Shown piece after piece: positions 16,752 through 25,724 of a DNA stretch of 64,000 nt. The stretch lies in NCBI RefSeq assembly GCF_002149015.1, contig NZ_NGFO01000007.1, positions 62,001 to 126,000 of the forward strand. The letters run 5' to 3'. The stretch's first letter is position 1, and every line of letters begins with the position of its first letter. Under the pieces are notes generated by a model, which did no database searches, was not told the DNA's origin, and saw only the letters and a program-made list of their open reading frames with translations. This DNA comes from Gordonia lacunae (GTDB taxonomy: Bacteria; Actinomycetota; Actinomycetes; Mycobacteriales; Mycobacteriaceae). The position numbers were made by a program, and so were the translations under genes.

Positions 16752-17402
16752 TCAGTCGTCGAGCGCCCGGACCGCCCGGTCGACGTCGAACGTCTCGTCC
16801 AGAGCGGGCGCGGTGGCCAGGCACGCCACGATCAAGGCCTCCATCCATGCCAGCAAACGTCCGGCCTCGACAGCGTCGGTGTCGTCGAGCCACTGCACAA
16901 CGGCCTCGTCGATGGCACTGACCACCGCTCGTCCCAACAGACGTAGGGCGGGATTGGTGGCGTCCAATCCCAGCAGGTCGGCGAACGCCCCAAGGGCCTG
17001 CCACCTGGCCGCCTCAAAGATCTCCCATGCCTCGGAGTCCACCCCGCGGCCCCCCAACACCAGCCGCAGGGCGAGGCCGCGGTGTTCCTGCAGATATGCG
17101 AGGTGCTGTTCGAGTGCGCTGTGGATCACCTCGCGTGGTGTTGCCCCCGGCGCGAAAGTGAAGGCGGCGTTGAGATGTTCGGCAGTCGCCTGGACCGCGG
17201 CGAGGTAGATGCCCCGCTTGCTGCCGAAGTAGTGGAAGAGCAGTCCGTGCGCCACATTTGCGCGGGCGGCGATGTCCGCGACGGCAACCTGCTCGTAGTC
17301 GGTATCGGAGAACACGGCGATGGCGACGTCGATCAACCGCGCCCTGGTCTCGGCAGCTTGCGCTGCCCGCTTCGTGGGTTTTCGCGACGGGGATGTCGGC
17401 AC
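16752..17402 (-). CDS. TetR family transcriptional regulator
   Basis: A 216-aa regulator with a basic N-terminus, then the helix-turn-helix AVADIAARANVAHGLLFHYF and SKRGIYLAAV. The C-terminal domain probably senses a hydrophobic ligand. The GTG start at 17402 has GAGGAG 8 nt upstream. It is the last gene of the minus-strand run P450-SDR-acyltransferase-TetR (53 nt after the acyltransferase). It is the most central regulator of the catabolic cluster and a candidate for the TTGACT-type palindromes at 14663, 20558 and 21640, though direct evidence is lacking. Confidence 0.85.
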   Translation of the reverse strand: MPTSPSRKPTKRAAQAAETRARLIDVAIAVFSDTDYEQVAVADIAARANVAHGLLFHYFGSKRGIYLAAVQATAEHLNAAFTFAPGATPREVIHSALEQHLAYLQEHRGLALRLVLGGRGVDSEAWEIFEAARWQALGAFADLLGLDATNPALRLLGRAVVSAIDEAVVQWLDDTDAVEAGRLLAWMEALIVACLATAPALDETFDVDRAVRALDD

Positions 17403-17455
17403 GGCGCGTGCTCCTCACTGATCGTTTGTCGGCTGCGATCCTATCGCCGCGACGA

Positions 17456-18214
17456 TCATCCGATGACGGGCACTCGTCCCGCCGTCAACGCCGTGAGCTC
17501 ATCCTCCATCGCCGAGTGGACACGGCTCGCGTAATGGTCGACGGACTCACCGTGGTTCGGCCGCATCGGCGGCAGGATCGTCGTCGTCAACTTCGTCGGG
17601 AATGGAAGGTACGGCAAGAGCCCCACCAGACCCGCATTGATGCCCCACGGGAGTGACACCGTGAGAGGGAAGGACTTCAGGCGAAGGAGACGACCCAGTC
17701 CAGCGAGGCGGGCCAGACGTCGTCCTGCGCCCAGTACCACCAGCGACTCGCCGGCGCCGGCGGTGACGACCGGGACGATCGGGACGTCGGCGACCATCGC
17801 GAGCTTTGCGAAGCCCGTTCGTCCGGCGAAGAGGACCTTGTTGCGATCGGTCCATGACTTGAACCCGTCGATGTCTCCTCCGGGGAACACCAAAGCGTGA
17901 TTGCCCGACCGCAACGCGCGGAGCCCGGCTCCATGGCTGGCAGGGACCGCGTCGAACTTTTCCAGGATCGGTCCCACTCCGAGTGTCCACGCGATCTGGT
18001 GGGTGAGGATCGCAACCCGACGTCGGTCGCCGATCCTGTCGTAGGCCGATGCGAACGCCAGTACGTTCAGATCGAACACCCCACCGAAGCCGTGGTTGGC
18101 GACGAACAAGACAGGACCGGCGGGCATGGGCGCGCGCTGCTCGGCGCTGATCCGGTGGTACAACCGCCCAACCGCGACGGTCAAATCCACCAGCCGGCGG
18201 GCTCGTTCATCCAT
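17456..18214 (-). CDS. Lysophospholipid acyltransferase family (MGAT-like LPLAT)
   Basis: A 252-aa acyltransferase. The catalytic region reads FVANHGFGGVFDLNVLAF, with six residues rather than four between His and Asp. The second block is LVFPGGDIDGFKSW, with PGG in place of the PEG of PlsC. This combination fits the monoacylglycerol-acyltransferase-like LPLAT group rather than classical PlsC. It should transfer an acyl group from acyl-CoA to a glycerolipid or another hydrophobic alcohol at the membrane. It lies 27 nt after the SDR gene, in a run with a P450, which could supply a hydroxylated acceptor; that link is inference. Confidence 0.8.
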   Translation of the reverse strand: MDERARRLVDLTVAVGRLYHRISAEQRAPMPAGPVLFVANHGFGGVFDLNVLAFASAYDRIGDRRRVAILTHQIAWTLGVGPILEKFDAVPASHGAGLRALRSGNHALVFPGGDIDGFKSWTDRNKVLFAGRTGFAKLAMVADVPIVPVVTAGAGESLVVLGAGRRLARLAGLGRLLRLKSFPLTVSLPWGINAGLVGLLPYLPFPTKLTTTILPPMRPNHGESVDHYASRVHSAMEDELTALTAGRVPVIG

Positions 18215-18241
18215 CGATGGACACCATCGGCGCTCCGGGCA

Positions 18242-19039
18242 TCAGCCGAGGCCGTAGGAGTGGGCCATGACCGACTCGATCACCCGACGAGGGAGTAGAC
18301 GTCGCGCGGTGAACACCAGTGGGGCTCGGCTGCCGACGGCGTAGAGAGGCTTCGGTTGCGGTGTGGTCGCGGAGTGCACAATCGTCCGCGCGACGCGCTC
18401 GGCCGAGATCCCCTGTGATTCCTTCGCGTCGAGTGCCCCGACGGTGGTGGTGAACGCCTCTCGATAGGGCGAGTCGTCAGAGATGTACTTCGTCCGGCGA
18501 TCAGACAGCCCCGTGTCGATCGAGCCGGGCTCCACGGTGGTGAGGTGAATACCGAACGGCGCCAGCTCGAGTCGGGCCGCTGTCGCGAACCCCTTCAATG
18601 CAGCCTTGCTCGCCACGTAGGACGACCGGAAGGCCAGCGGGAAGCTGGCGAGCATCGAACCGACGAACACCACCCGGCCCTGCCTGCGGGCACGCATCGC
18701 CGGAAGGATCAGCTGGGTCAACTCGATGTGCCCGAGGACGTTCAGTCGGAAGAGCCGCTCGAGCGCGTCGATCGGGAGTTCCTCCAGCGGTCCGCACTGG
18801 CTCTCTCCGGCGTTGTTCACCAGAATGTCCACATCGATCTCGGACAATCCGTGCGCGAACGACCGGACCGACTCCGGTGACGCGAGGTCCAGGTCGCGAT
18901 ACTCAACCCCCGGAATGGGGTTCACCACCGACCTGCTGTTCCGACTCGTCCCGATCACCCGGTAGTCGTGGGCAGCCAGTGCTGCAGCTGTCGCGCGACC
19001 GATCCCGGACGACGCACCGGTGACGACGGCTGTTCGCAC
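18242..19039 (-). CDS. Short-chain dehydrogenase/reductase
   Basis: A 265-aa classical-length SDR: the nucleotide motif VVTGASSGIGRATAAAL opens the protein, DILVNNAGESQ follows, and the catalytic tetrad includes SSYVASKAALKG (Tyr-x-x-x-Lys). The GTG at 19039 is chosen because GGGGGG lies 5 nt upstream; ATGs at 19108 and 19150 are possible but poorly supported. It lies between the P450 and the acyltransferase on the same strand, so it probably oxidises or reduces the P450 product. The substrate is unknown. Confidence 0.85.
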   Translation of the reverse strand: MRTAVVTGASSGIGRATAAALAAHDYRVIGTSRNSRSVVNPIPGVEYRDLDLASPESVRSFAHGLSEIDVDILVNNAGESQCGPLEELPIDALERLFRLNVLGHIELTQLILPAMRARRQGRVVFVGSMLASFPLAFRSSYVASKAALKGFATAARLELAPFGIHLTTVEPGSIDTGLSDRRTKYISDDSPYREAFTTTVGALDAKESQGISAERVARTIVHSATTPQPKPLYAVGSRAPLVFTARRLLPRRVIESVMAHSYGLG

Positions 19040-19146
19040 AGAGGCCCCCCTGATAGACGGAACGGTCGGAGCGGACGCACGCTCCAGGAAGCGATTCGGC
19101 AGTGGCATTGCTCGATGCCTGGTCGGCCGACGAGACCACGGCGGGC

Positions 19147-20454
19147 TCATCGGCGCAGGCGGACCGGATACGCCGAGTAGCCGTGCAACACACGGGTTCT
19201 CCGCCGAACCGGCAAACCGTCTCGAACGAGGGTGGGGTAGCGCTCGAACAGGGTGCGCAGACCGACCTCGGTCTCGGCGCGAGCAAGCGCTGCCCCGAGG
19301 CAGAAGTGCCGGCCACCGGAAAACGAGTGGTGCTTGTTCGCGTTCTCGCGGTCCACATCGAAGCGATCAGGATTCGGGAACACCGACGGGTCGCGATTCG
19401 CGCCGGCCAGTACGAGCAGGACCATCCGCCCCGCGGGAATCGTGGTCCCGGCGAGTTCGGTTCGCCGCAGGGCGGTTCGCGCGGTCAGCTGGACCGGTGG
19501 CCGCAAGCGCAGCATTTCGTCGGACGCGTTGGCCCAGAGGTCAGGTCGCTCGAAGAGGAGCTCGAGCTGGTCGCGGTGTCCGGTCAGGAGGTCAATACCA
19601 CTACCGAGGATGTTCACAGTGGTTTCGAACCCCGCGGCGAGAACGAGTCCAGCGGTCGCCAGCAATTCGTCTTCGGTGAGGGCGACGCCGTCGTCTCGCA
19701 CGGCGATGAGCTGGCTCATGAGATCGTCGCCGGGATTGTCCCGCAGACTGCTCAGGTGTTCGCGGAGCCACTCGACGAAACTGGTGAGCCCCTCGTCGAC
19801 ACGACGGTGCTCGGACCATGACAGTCCCAGATCCAAACTCGGGGCGGCGATTTCACCGAAACGGAGAATCAGATCACGCTCGCTCTGCGGGACACCGAGG
19901 ATATCTCCGATGACCGCCACCGGCAGCTGGGCACAGTACCGTTCGATGATATCGACCGTGCCGGTCTCGCCGTCGAGGTCGTCGAGGAGTCGAGTGGCCG
20001 TGTGTTCGACATTGTCGCGCATCGACGCGACGGCTCGTGCCGTGAACACCGAGGAGACGAGTCTGCGATAGGTGGTGTGCGACGGGGGTTCCGTGGCGAG
20101 GAGTGACGGCGGACGAAGGGGGTGAAGTCCCCTCGGCCGCGTCCACTGCTCGACGGCGGCGATTGGCCTGGGTCCCCGCGGGCTAGCGCCGACGGTTCGA
20201 AAGTCGTTCGACCGCAAGACATCGTGAACGACGCCATGGTCGACGGTGACGGCCGCGAGCCTGCTGTGTGCTATGGGCCCGTGGGAACGGATTTCCCGGT
20301 GTATAGGACCGGGGTCGACGCGCACTGCCGGGTCACTGACGATGCGCGCTTGCAGGTCGCCCAGCATCACACCCACGGGCGCCATCGCCCGCACGATTCC
20401 GTGCGTCGCCATCCAGTGTGCGCGCCGGCGAAGAGGCTGATCTGAACCAGGCAC
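19147..20454 (-). CDS. Cytochrome P450
   Basis: A 435-aa soluble P450. Visible hallmarks are the I-helix AGFETT, the K-helix ExxR (DEMLRLRPP), FPNPDRFDVDR, and the heme loop FSGGRHFCLG with ligand Cys385. The length matches bacterial class I enzymes needing ferredoxin and ferredoxin reductase; neither is encoded nearby. The GTG at 20454 has GGGAGG 6 nt upstream; an out-of-frame ATG lies between them. The divergent promoter region carries the perfect palindrome at 20558-20574. It should hydroxylate a hydrophobic substrate of the cluster. Confidence 0.93.
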   Translation of the reverse strand: MPGSDQPLRRRAHWMATHGIVRAMAPVGVMLGDLQARIVSDPAVRVDPGPIHREIRSHGPIAHSRLAAVTVDHGVVHDVLRSNDFRTVGASPRGPRPIAAVEQWTRPRGLHPLRPPSLLATEPPSHTTYRRLVSSVFTARAVASMRDNVEHTATRLLDDLDGETGTVDIIERYCAQLPVAVIGDILGVPQSERDLILRFGEIAAPSLDLGLSWSEHRRVDEGLTSFVEWLREHLSSLRDNPGDDLMSQLIAVRDDGVALTEDELLATAGLVLAAGFETTVNILGSGIDLLTGHRDQLELLFERPDLWANASDEMLRLRPPVQLTARTALRRTELAGTTIPAGRMVLLVLAGANRDPSVFPNPDRFDVDRENANKHHSFSGGRHFCLGAALARAETEVGLRTLFERYPTLVRDGLPVRRRTRVLHGYSAYPVRLRR

Positions 20455-20557
20455 TCATCGCCTCCCGAACTCATCGATGCTTCCCGACGTCAACGGACCC
20501 TTCGTGTCTTCGGTCGTTAGTGGATCGAGAAGAGGGCCCGTGGCGATGATAACAACA

Positions 20558-20574
20558 GTTGACTTGAAGTCAAC
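20558..20574. promoter_or_regulatory. Perfect 17-bp palindrome GTTGACTTGAAGTCAAC (operator)
   Basis: The two 8-nt arms are exactly complementary around a single G. It lies between the divergent P450 (start 20454) and SDR (start 20680) genes and is the strongest member of the TTGACT...AGTCAA family in this window, as expected for a TetR-type operator controlling both directions. Confidence 0.7.
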
Positions 20575-20679
20575 GTCTGGATGGTCGATGCGAGCGGCGC
20601 GTGACGGCGGCCGTGAAGAGAGGGCGAAGATCGCGGTGAGCGGGAATTATCTCGGCCCCGACTTGGGTAGTACTCAGTT

Positions 20680-21459
20680 GTGAACATCGATCTGACTGGA
20701 AAGACCGCGCTCGTCACCGGATCAACCCAGGGCATCGGGCTCGCCATCGCGCAGGGCCTGGCCGCCAGCGGCGCGCGGGTGGTGATCAACGGCCGCAACC
20801 GCGACAAGGTGGACGAGGCCGTGGCAACGCTCGACGGGGACATCACCGGTGTTGCCGCCGACGTCGCCACGGCCGAGGGTGCGCATACCGTCCACGACCA
20901 GCAACCGCACGTCGACATCCTGGTCAACAACCTGGGCATGTTCGGTGCAGTGCCGGCTCGCGAGATCACCGACGAGCAATGGCGAACGTATTTCGAGGTC
21001 AATGTCCTCGCCGCAGCCCGCCTCATCCGCCTCTACTTGCCGTCGATGGTCGAGCGCGGGTGGGGCCGCATACTGCAGATCGCCAGCGACTCGGCAGTCG
21101 TCATCCCGGAGGAGATGATCCACTACGGGGTGTCCAAAACGGCGCTTCTGGCCCTGTCGCGCGGATTTGCCAAGGACGCCGCGGGTTCTGGAGTCACGGT
21201 CAACTCCGTCATCGCCGGGCCCACCCATACCGCGGGAGTCGAGGATTTCGTCTACCAGCTGGTCGACAAGGAACTTCCGTGGGATGAGGCTCAACGTGAG
21301 TTCATGCGACGGCACCGCCCACAGTCGTTGATCCAGCGACTCATCGAGCCCGAGGAGATCGCCAACATGGTCACCTACTTGGCCTCACCACTGGCCACCG
21401 CGACCACCGGTGGAGCCCTCCGGGTTGACGGCGGGTACATCGACTCCGTGCTGCCCTGA
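20680..21459 (+). CDS. Short-chain dehydrogenase/reductase
   Basis: A 259-aa SDR with the cofactor motif TGSTQGIG, VDILVNNLGMFG and the active-site YGVSKTALLAL; the C-terminus ends in TGGALRVDGGYIDSVLP as in FabG-like enzymes. NNLG replaces the usual NNAG, a common variant. The GTG at 20680 has no strong ribosome site. It is divergent from the P450 and shares its palindromic control region. A ketone or alcohol intermediate of the same pathway is the likely substrate. Confidence 0.87.
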   Translation: MNIDLTGKTALVTGSTQGIGLAIAQGLAASGARVVINGRNRDKVDEAVATLDGDITGVAADVATAEGAHTVHDQQPHVDILVNNLGMFGAVPAREITDEQWRTYFEVNVLAAARLIRLYLPSMVERGWGRILQIASDSAVVIPEEMIHYGVSKTALLALSRGFAKDAAGSGVTVNSVIAGPTHTAGVEDFVYQLVDKELPWDEAQREFMRRHRPQSLIQRLIEPEEIANMVTYLASPLATATTGGALRVDGGYIDSVLP

Positions 21460-21639
21460 GAGATTCTGGCGACAACGCAGGGTGACGTCTCCGGCTAGTC
21501 ACTGGTTGCGGGTCGGGGGTGTCCTCCCGCCAGGTCGCGCCTGCGCCGCCTGAACTCTGAACCCTGCGCCGACCGAACTCTGAAAAAGATGGGGGAGTGC
21601 CGGTCTGTCGCGAGTTGCGGTCGCTCTAGCGTCGCGCCG

Positions 21640-21654
21640 TTGACTTTTAGTCAA
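21640..21654. promoter_or_regulatory. TTGACT-N3-AGTCAA palindrome
   Basis: TTGACTTTTAGTCAA has perfect 6-nt arms and lies 50 nt upstream of the alpha/beta hydrolase start (21704), the same distance as the related element before the FAH-VOC gene. It probably controls the plus-strand run 21704-24641. Confidence 0.6.
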
Positions 21655-21703
21655 TGAGTTGTGACGATGTTGACGATGTCGTCGAGTTCGGGGGAGGTCT
21701 GCC

Positions 21704-22653
21704 GTGGGTGGCGTCCATGAGGTCTGGAGCGACTATGGCGCTGCCTTGCCCGGCGCGATGCCCTCGGATTGTTGGCGGAAGTGGCTGCGTAGTGTGAAGA
21801 CATCGACGGCCCGCATCAACTGTATCGACATCCCGCATGACGATGGTCCGACAATAGTTCTGCTGCACGGGATCTCGGCGAGTTGGAAGTGGTTTGCCCA
21901 TCTCTTTCCGGTGCTGTCTCAGCACTATCGGGTGGTGGGGCTGGATCTTCCCGGCTTCGGAGGATCGGCATTCTCCCGCCACCATCTCACGTTCGACGGA
22001 CTCGCCGCCGCGGTTGTCGACGTGTGCGACGAGCTCGCCATCGATGCACCCGTGATTCTGGGCCACTCGATGGGATCGATGGTGGCTACTCGGGTCGCGG
22101 TGCGACACCCGGGCCGGCTTGACGGTCTGATCATCACCGGCGGGCCGATCCTGTCCCTGGTCCACCTCGTCCGACACCCGATCAGCACGTTTCGCCGCAA
22201 CCGGCGATCGGTGGCGACCCTGGTCGCCGAGTCGGCGGTCGTCGGACTGCCACTCCCGCAGCCTGTGGCGGGTCTCATCTCCGGGTCGGCGAGCCTGCGA
22301 CAAGCCGCGCTGGGAGCATTCGTCGCCCGACCCGACCTGCTCGACCCCGAGGTTGTGCGCGCCACCATGCAGGACCTGGGTGCGCCCGGGACCTTCCCGG
22401 TCCTGGCCTCGGCGGTGACGAGTGACCCCGGCCGTGACCTGGAGCAGGTGAGGTGCCCGACGCGGATCTTGCGCGGCGACGGGGATCCGTTGTCACCGCC
22501 GGACGATGTCGCATCGTTCCTGTCAAGAGTGCCTTCGGCGGACGAGATGCGATTCGACCACACCGGCCACTGGCCGCACATTGAACGCCCCGTCGGTTCG
22601 TCGAAGAAGTGCACCGTTTCGTGTCACCCGGGGACGATCCACTCCGGTTCTGA
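21704..22653 (+). pseudogene. Alpha/beta hydrolase (MhpC-like) with an apparent one-base frameshift near its end
   Basis: The reading frame encodes an alpha/beta hydrolase: oxyanion segment IVLLHGISASWKWF, nucleophile elbow LGHSMGS, late Asp in ILRGDGDPLSPP and active-site His in DHTGHWPHIERP. The GTG at 21704 has GGGGGAGG 6 nt upstream. After HIERPV (about 22594) the frame loses similarity and runs on to 23386 through the next gene. In the -1 frame the expected ending FVEEVHRFVSPGDDPLRF appears from 22597 and stops at 22651-22653. One missing base near 22592-22597 explains this. Restored length is about 316 aa. It may be a true mutation or a sequence error. Confidence 0.7.
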
Positions 22654-22775
22654 TGCGTTACCGGATTTCGAGACGAAGTCTGAGTTCTATCGATCGATGA
22701 ATCGCACAAGAAGTCGCCCGACTGCAGCAGATCGGGTCGACCGGTCCGGGCGATCACAGTTCAGGGAGGTTGAAG

Positions 22776-23762
22776 ATGATCCTGGTGACAGGAGCTGGCG
22801 GGAGCGTGGGTCGTGCACTGGTGCGCGGCATGCGAGAGCGCGGTGTCGACAGCCGTGCGTTCGTCAAGAACGCACGGCAGGGCCGTGTGGCGGTCTCCGA
22901 TGGAGCGACCGAGGTCGTCGTCGGCGACATCCGCTCGCGAGACGATGTCGTCGATGCAGTGGCCGGGGTCACGCGCGTGTTTCACGCGACCCCGACGAGC
23001 GTGATCCGCGAGGTGTCCATCGCGGAGAACATCGTCGGCGCCGCGAGAGAGCATGGGGTGGAGCACATCGTGTACCACTCCGTGATCCACCCCGAGATCG
23101 CCGAGATGTTCCACCATCAGGAGAAGGGGCGGGTCGAGGACGTCTTCCGCAGCTCGGGCGTGCCGACGACATTCCTTCGAGCATCGCACTTCATGCAGAA
23201 CTACCTCGACTTCTGGGAGTTCATCCGCGGCGGTGTACTCCCGTACCCGACATCACCCGAGTCGGTGATGGGCGTGGTGGACGCCGAGGACGTGGGGGAG
23301 GTCGGTGCCCGCATCCTGGCGGCACCTGTGACGAGCCATGCCGGAGCCGCCTACGACCTGTCGACGCAGGAACTCACACGACATGAGATGGCCGTCGAGT
23401 GGAGCAGGGTTCTCGGACACGATGTCTCGGCTGTGCGGCTTCCGGCGAACGTGGTCACAAACCCCGTGCGCGGGGTCGGTGCCACGGCTTCGGTGGCGAC
23501 AAAGTCGTTGCGAGCCACTCATTTTCGGGCTCCAGCGCAGATCGCCCGGGGGATTCGACAGTCGTCGAACGCCAAGGGTGTTCGGGACTGGCCGAAAGAG
23601 TCGCGGGACTGTTACGTCACGATGATGCAGTACTACAACAAGAACGGCCTACCCGCAGGCGACATGACAGTCCTGCCCAGACTGTTGGGGCGACCTGCGA
23701 CAAGCTACCGGGAGTTCGCCCGACGCGAGGCCCAACGACGAGGAGTGGTGACGGTGGGCTGA
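22776..23762 (+). CDS. NmrA-like NAD(P)-binding protein (atypical SDR)
   Basis: A 328-aa NmrA/extended-SDR protein starting MILVTGAGGSVGRALVRGM (Rossmann glycine motif) with GDIRSRDDVVDAVAGVTRVF and HIVYHSVIHPE. It lacks the Tyr-x-x-x-Lys of classical SDRs in the usual place, as is common in NmrA-like proteins, which may sense redox state or reduce quinones or ketones. The ATG at 22776 has GGGAGG 6 nt upstream. The C-terminal ~90 residues (from about 240) form an extra helical part. It is in tandem with the hydrolase and the following SDR. Confidence 0.82.
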   Translation: MILVTGAGGSVGRALVRGMRERGVDSRAFVKNARQGRVAVSDGATEVVVGDIRSRDDVVDAVAGVTRVFHATPTSVIREVSIAENIVGAAREHGVEHIVYHSVIHPEIAEMFHHQEKGRVEDVFRSSGVPTTFLRASHFMQNYLDFWEFIRGGVLPYPTSPESVMGVVDAEDVGEVGARILAAPVTSHAGAAYDLSTQELTRHEMAVEWSRVLGHDVSAVRLPANVVTNPVRGVGATASVATKSLRATHFRAPAQIARGIRQSSNAKGVRDWPKESRDCYVTMMQYYNKNGLPAGDMTVLPRLLGRPATSYREFARREAQRRGVVTVG

Positions 23763-23868
23763 ATCCGTCGCGGGTCCCGGAAATGCCGTCATTTCTCGCT
23801 GTGATGACCGCCGCGGGGCTGTTCCGGGCGCATCGCCACTTGAAGCCGCTCTATCACCGGAGGGACAC

Positions 23869-24641
23869 ATGGTCTTCACCCCGTCGCGATCACTTATCAC
23901 CGGTGCGAGTGCCGGGATCGGCACAGCACTGGCGCGCCGGCTCGCGGAACGCGGGTCGGACCTCGTGCTCGTCGCGCGGCGGGAGGACCGGTTGCGCGAC
24001 TTGGCGTCCGAGCTCCAATCTGCCTATGCGGTCACCTGCGAGGTCGTCGCGCTCGATCTGTCCGGCGACCGTCCCGGCGCGACGTTGCGGGCCCGGGTCG
24101 AGGGCGATGTCGATCTGGTGGTCAACAACGCCGGCATCGCCGCCCAGGGGTCGTTCATCGACGCCGACGCGGCCGATCTCGACCGCGTCATCGCGGTCGA
24201 CATGGCCGCGCTGGTCGACGTATGCCACGCGTTCCTGCCAAACATGGCCGCACGCCGCTCCGGGACAATCCTCAACGTGTCAAGCACCACGGCCTTCCAG
24301 CCGGTGCCCACCCTGCTGTGTACGCGGCGGCGAAAGCCTTCGTGCTGAGCTTCTCCCAGGCCCTTTGGTGCGAGGCCATCACACACGGCGTGCGGGTGAT
24401 GGCCTTGGCGCCCGGGCCGACGAAGACCGAGTTCTTCGACGTGATCGGCGAGAACGCCGCCGTCATCGGGTCGCTACAGACCGCCGACCAGGTGGCCCGG
24501 ACGGCACTGTCGGCACTCGACCGGCGCCGTCCGCCGCTCTATGTCATCTCCGGACGGCGGAACACCCTCGCCGCCGCGGGCGCCAGACTCGCGCCCAAGC
24601 GACTGCTCCTGCCGATACTGGCAAGGTCGATGCGCCTTTGA
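23869..24641 (+). pseudogene. Short-chain dehydrogenase interrupted by an apparent one-base frameshift
   Basis: The first frame (from the ATG at 23869, GGAGG upstream) encodes LITGASAGIGTALARRLAER, DLVVNNAGIAAQG and LNVSSTTAFQPVPTL, then becomes LLCTRRRKPSC and stops at 24348. The -1 frame resumes exactly where expected with AVYAAAKAFVLSFSQALW (catalytic Tyr-x-x-x-Lys) and continues to 24641. A single missing base between about 24307 and 24317 accounts for it. Restored length is about 257 aa. Both halves are otherwise well conserved, so the lesion is recent or is a sequence error. Confidence 0.7.
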
Positions 24642-25047
24642 TTTCATAAGCCCTCAGGGACGGCGGATTGTGTTGATCCGAGTGGGTGACAGCGAGTTCC
24701 CTACTCTCGTGACGGTAGGTTGTAGCGTCGCAGTCACCAGAGTGACCAGTGCGATACCCAGTGCCAGGGCACTTGCGAACCTCACCGTCACTGCGGCGCA
24801 CAAGGCGGCGAGGATCAGTAGTCCACGCTCGTCGACGTCCACTCAGCACGCCGGTGCGGTCGACGCAGCCGAGTACCGTGCCGGGCGAAAGGGCGGCTCG
24901 TCTGCCTCGCGGATCGTTCAAGGGTGTCCACGTTGAACAAGCGCGCCCGCCGTTCGATTGTGTTGTCTAACAGTAGATTTACGAACCAACGACGACCCAG
25001 GCGATACATCACATGTGCACTCACTTTCGATGCCTCGCACACCCTGC
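24642..25047. other. Intergenic region, at most one doubtful small ORF
   Basis: About 400 bases between the frameshifted SDR and a TetR gene. On the minus strand, 24654-24842 could encode a 62-aa peptide from a GTG with a hydrophobic middle (LLILAALCAAVTVRF then ALALGIALVTLVTATL), resembling a small two-helix membrane protein, but it has no ribosome site. I see no terminator and no other gene. Confidence 0.35.
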
Positions 25048-25635
25048 TCAGCCGATGATGTCCAGTGCCAGCGTGTGTGCTCGATCCAACTCGGCGTCGG
25101 CGCCGAAGAGCTCGCGCCGGGTATTGGCCGCACATAGGTAGGCGTCGATGCAGAAGGCGTCGCGGGGTGGGTCGGTGGCGCCGGCGGCGGTGAGTTCCGA
25201 CTCCAACAGGTCGAGCCACTCACGTTTGAGTGCGCGCACGGCATCGGCGACCGGGCCAGCACGGCGCCCGTATTCGGCAGTGCTGGCAACGATGAAGCAG
25301 CCGCCGGGGAAGACATGTGCCCGCTGGTACGCGACCCAGCAGTCCAGCAGTGCCCGCAGCCGCGGTTGTCCGGGCTGTCGGTCCCAGGCCGGGGTGATGA
25401 CCGTGTCGATATAGATCTGGCGGGCCTCGGCGACTGCCGCGATCTGGATCGCCTCGCGAGTGCCGAAGACGGTGAGGATGCCACTCTTGCTCAGCCCGGT
25501 CGCCTGAGCGAGGGAACCTACGGTAATCGAGTCCAGTCCATGGGTTGTTGCGATCGCGGCTGCCGCCCGCGCGGCGGTCCGGCGGGTTCGGTCTCCACGG
25601 GCGCGGCGCCCATCAGGTGTCTGTTCAGCTGCCAC
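25048..25635 (-). CDS. TetR family transcriptional regulator
   Basis: A 195-aa regulator. The DNA-binding part includes ITVGSLAQATGLSKSGILTVF and GTREAIQIAAVAEAR. The C-terminal half has HVFPGGCFIVASTAEYGRR, a Cys-containing motif typical of a TetR subgroup with a YxaF-like C-terminal domain. The GTG at 25635 is preferred because an upstream start at 25710 would run through the palindromic control region at 25665-25675. It is divergent from an SRPBCC gene, its likely target. Confidence 0.8.
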   Translation of the reverse strand: MAAEQTPDGRRARGDRTRRTAARAAAAIATTHGLDSITVGSLAQATGLSKSGILTVFGTREAIQIAAVAEARQIYIDTVITPAWDRQPGQPRLRALLDCWVAYQRAHVFPGGCFIVASTAEYGRRAGPVADAVRALKREWLDLLESELTAAGATDPPRDAFCIDAYLCAANTRRELFGADAELDRAHTLALDIIG

Positions 25636-25664
25636 ACACGGATGGTATACGACCGACTGGACGT

Positions 25665-25675
25665 GATTTGAAATC
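25665..25675. promoter_or_regulatory. GATTTGAAATC palindrome between TetR and SRPBCC genes
   Basis: A perfect 11-nt palindrome within GTGATTTGAAATCTCAC, in the 89-nt divergent region between the TetR (25635) and SRPBCC (25725) genes. Position and symmetry suit an autoregulatory TetR operator. It differs from the TTGACT family, so it is probably specific to this regulator. Confidence 0.5.
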
Positions 25676-25724
25676 TCACCTAGCCTCACTAAGCGTCCGA
25701 TTGATCGCATACTTTGGAGGTGCT

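Noticed and set aside
22654..23386. Continuation of the hydrolase frame into the NmrA-like gene (560-aa reading)
   Set aside because: The extension has no protein-like pattern and overlaps a strongly supported gene; a frameshift explains it better.
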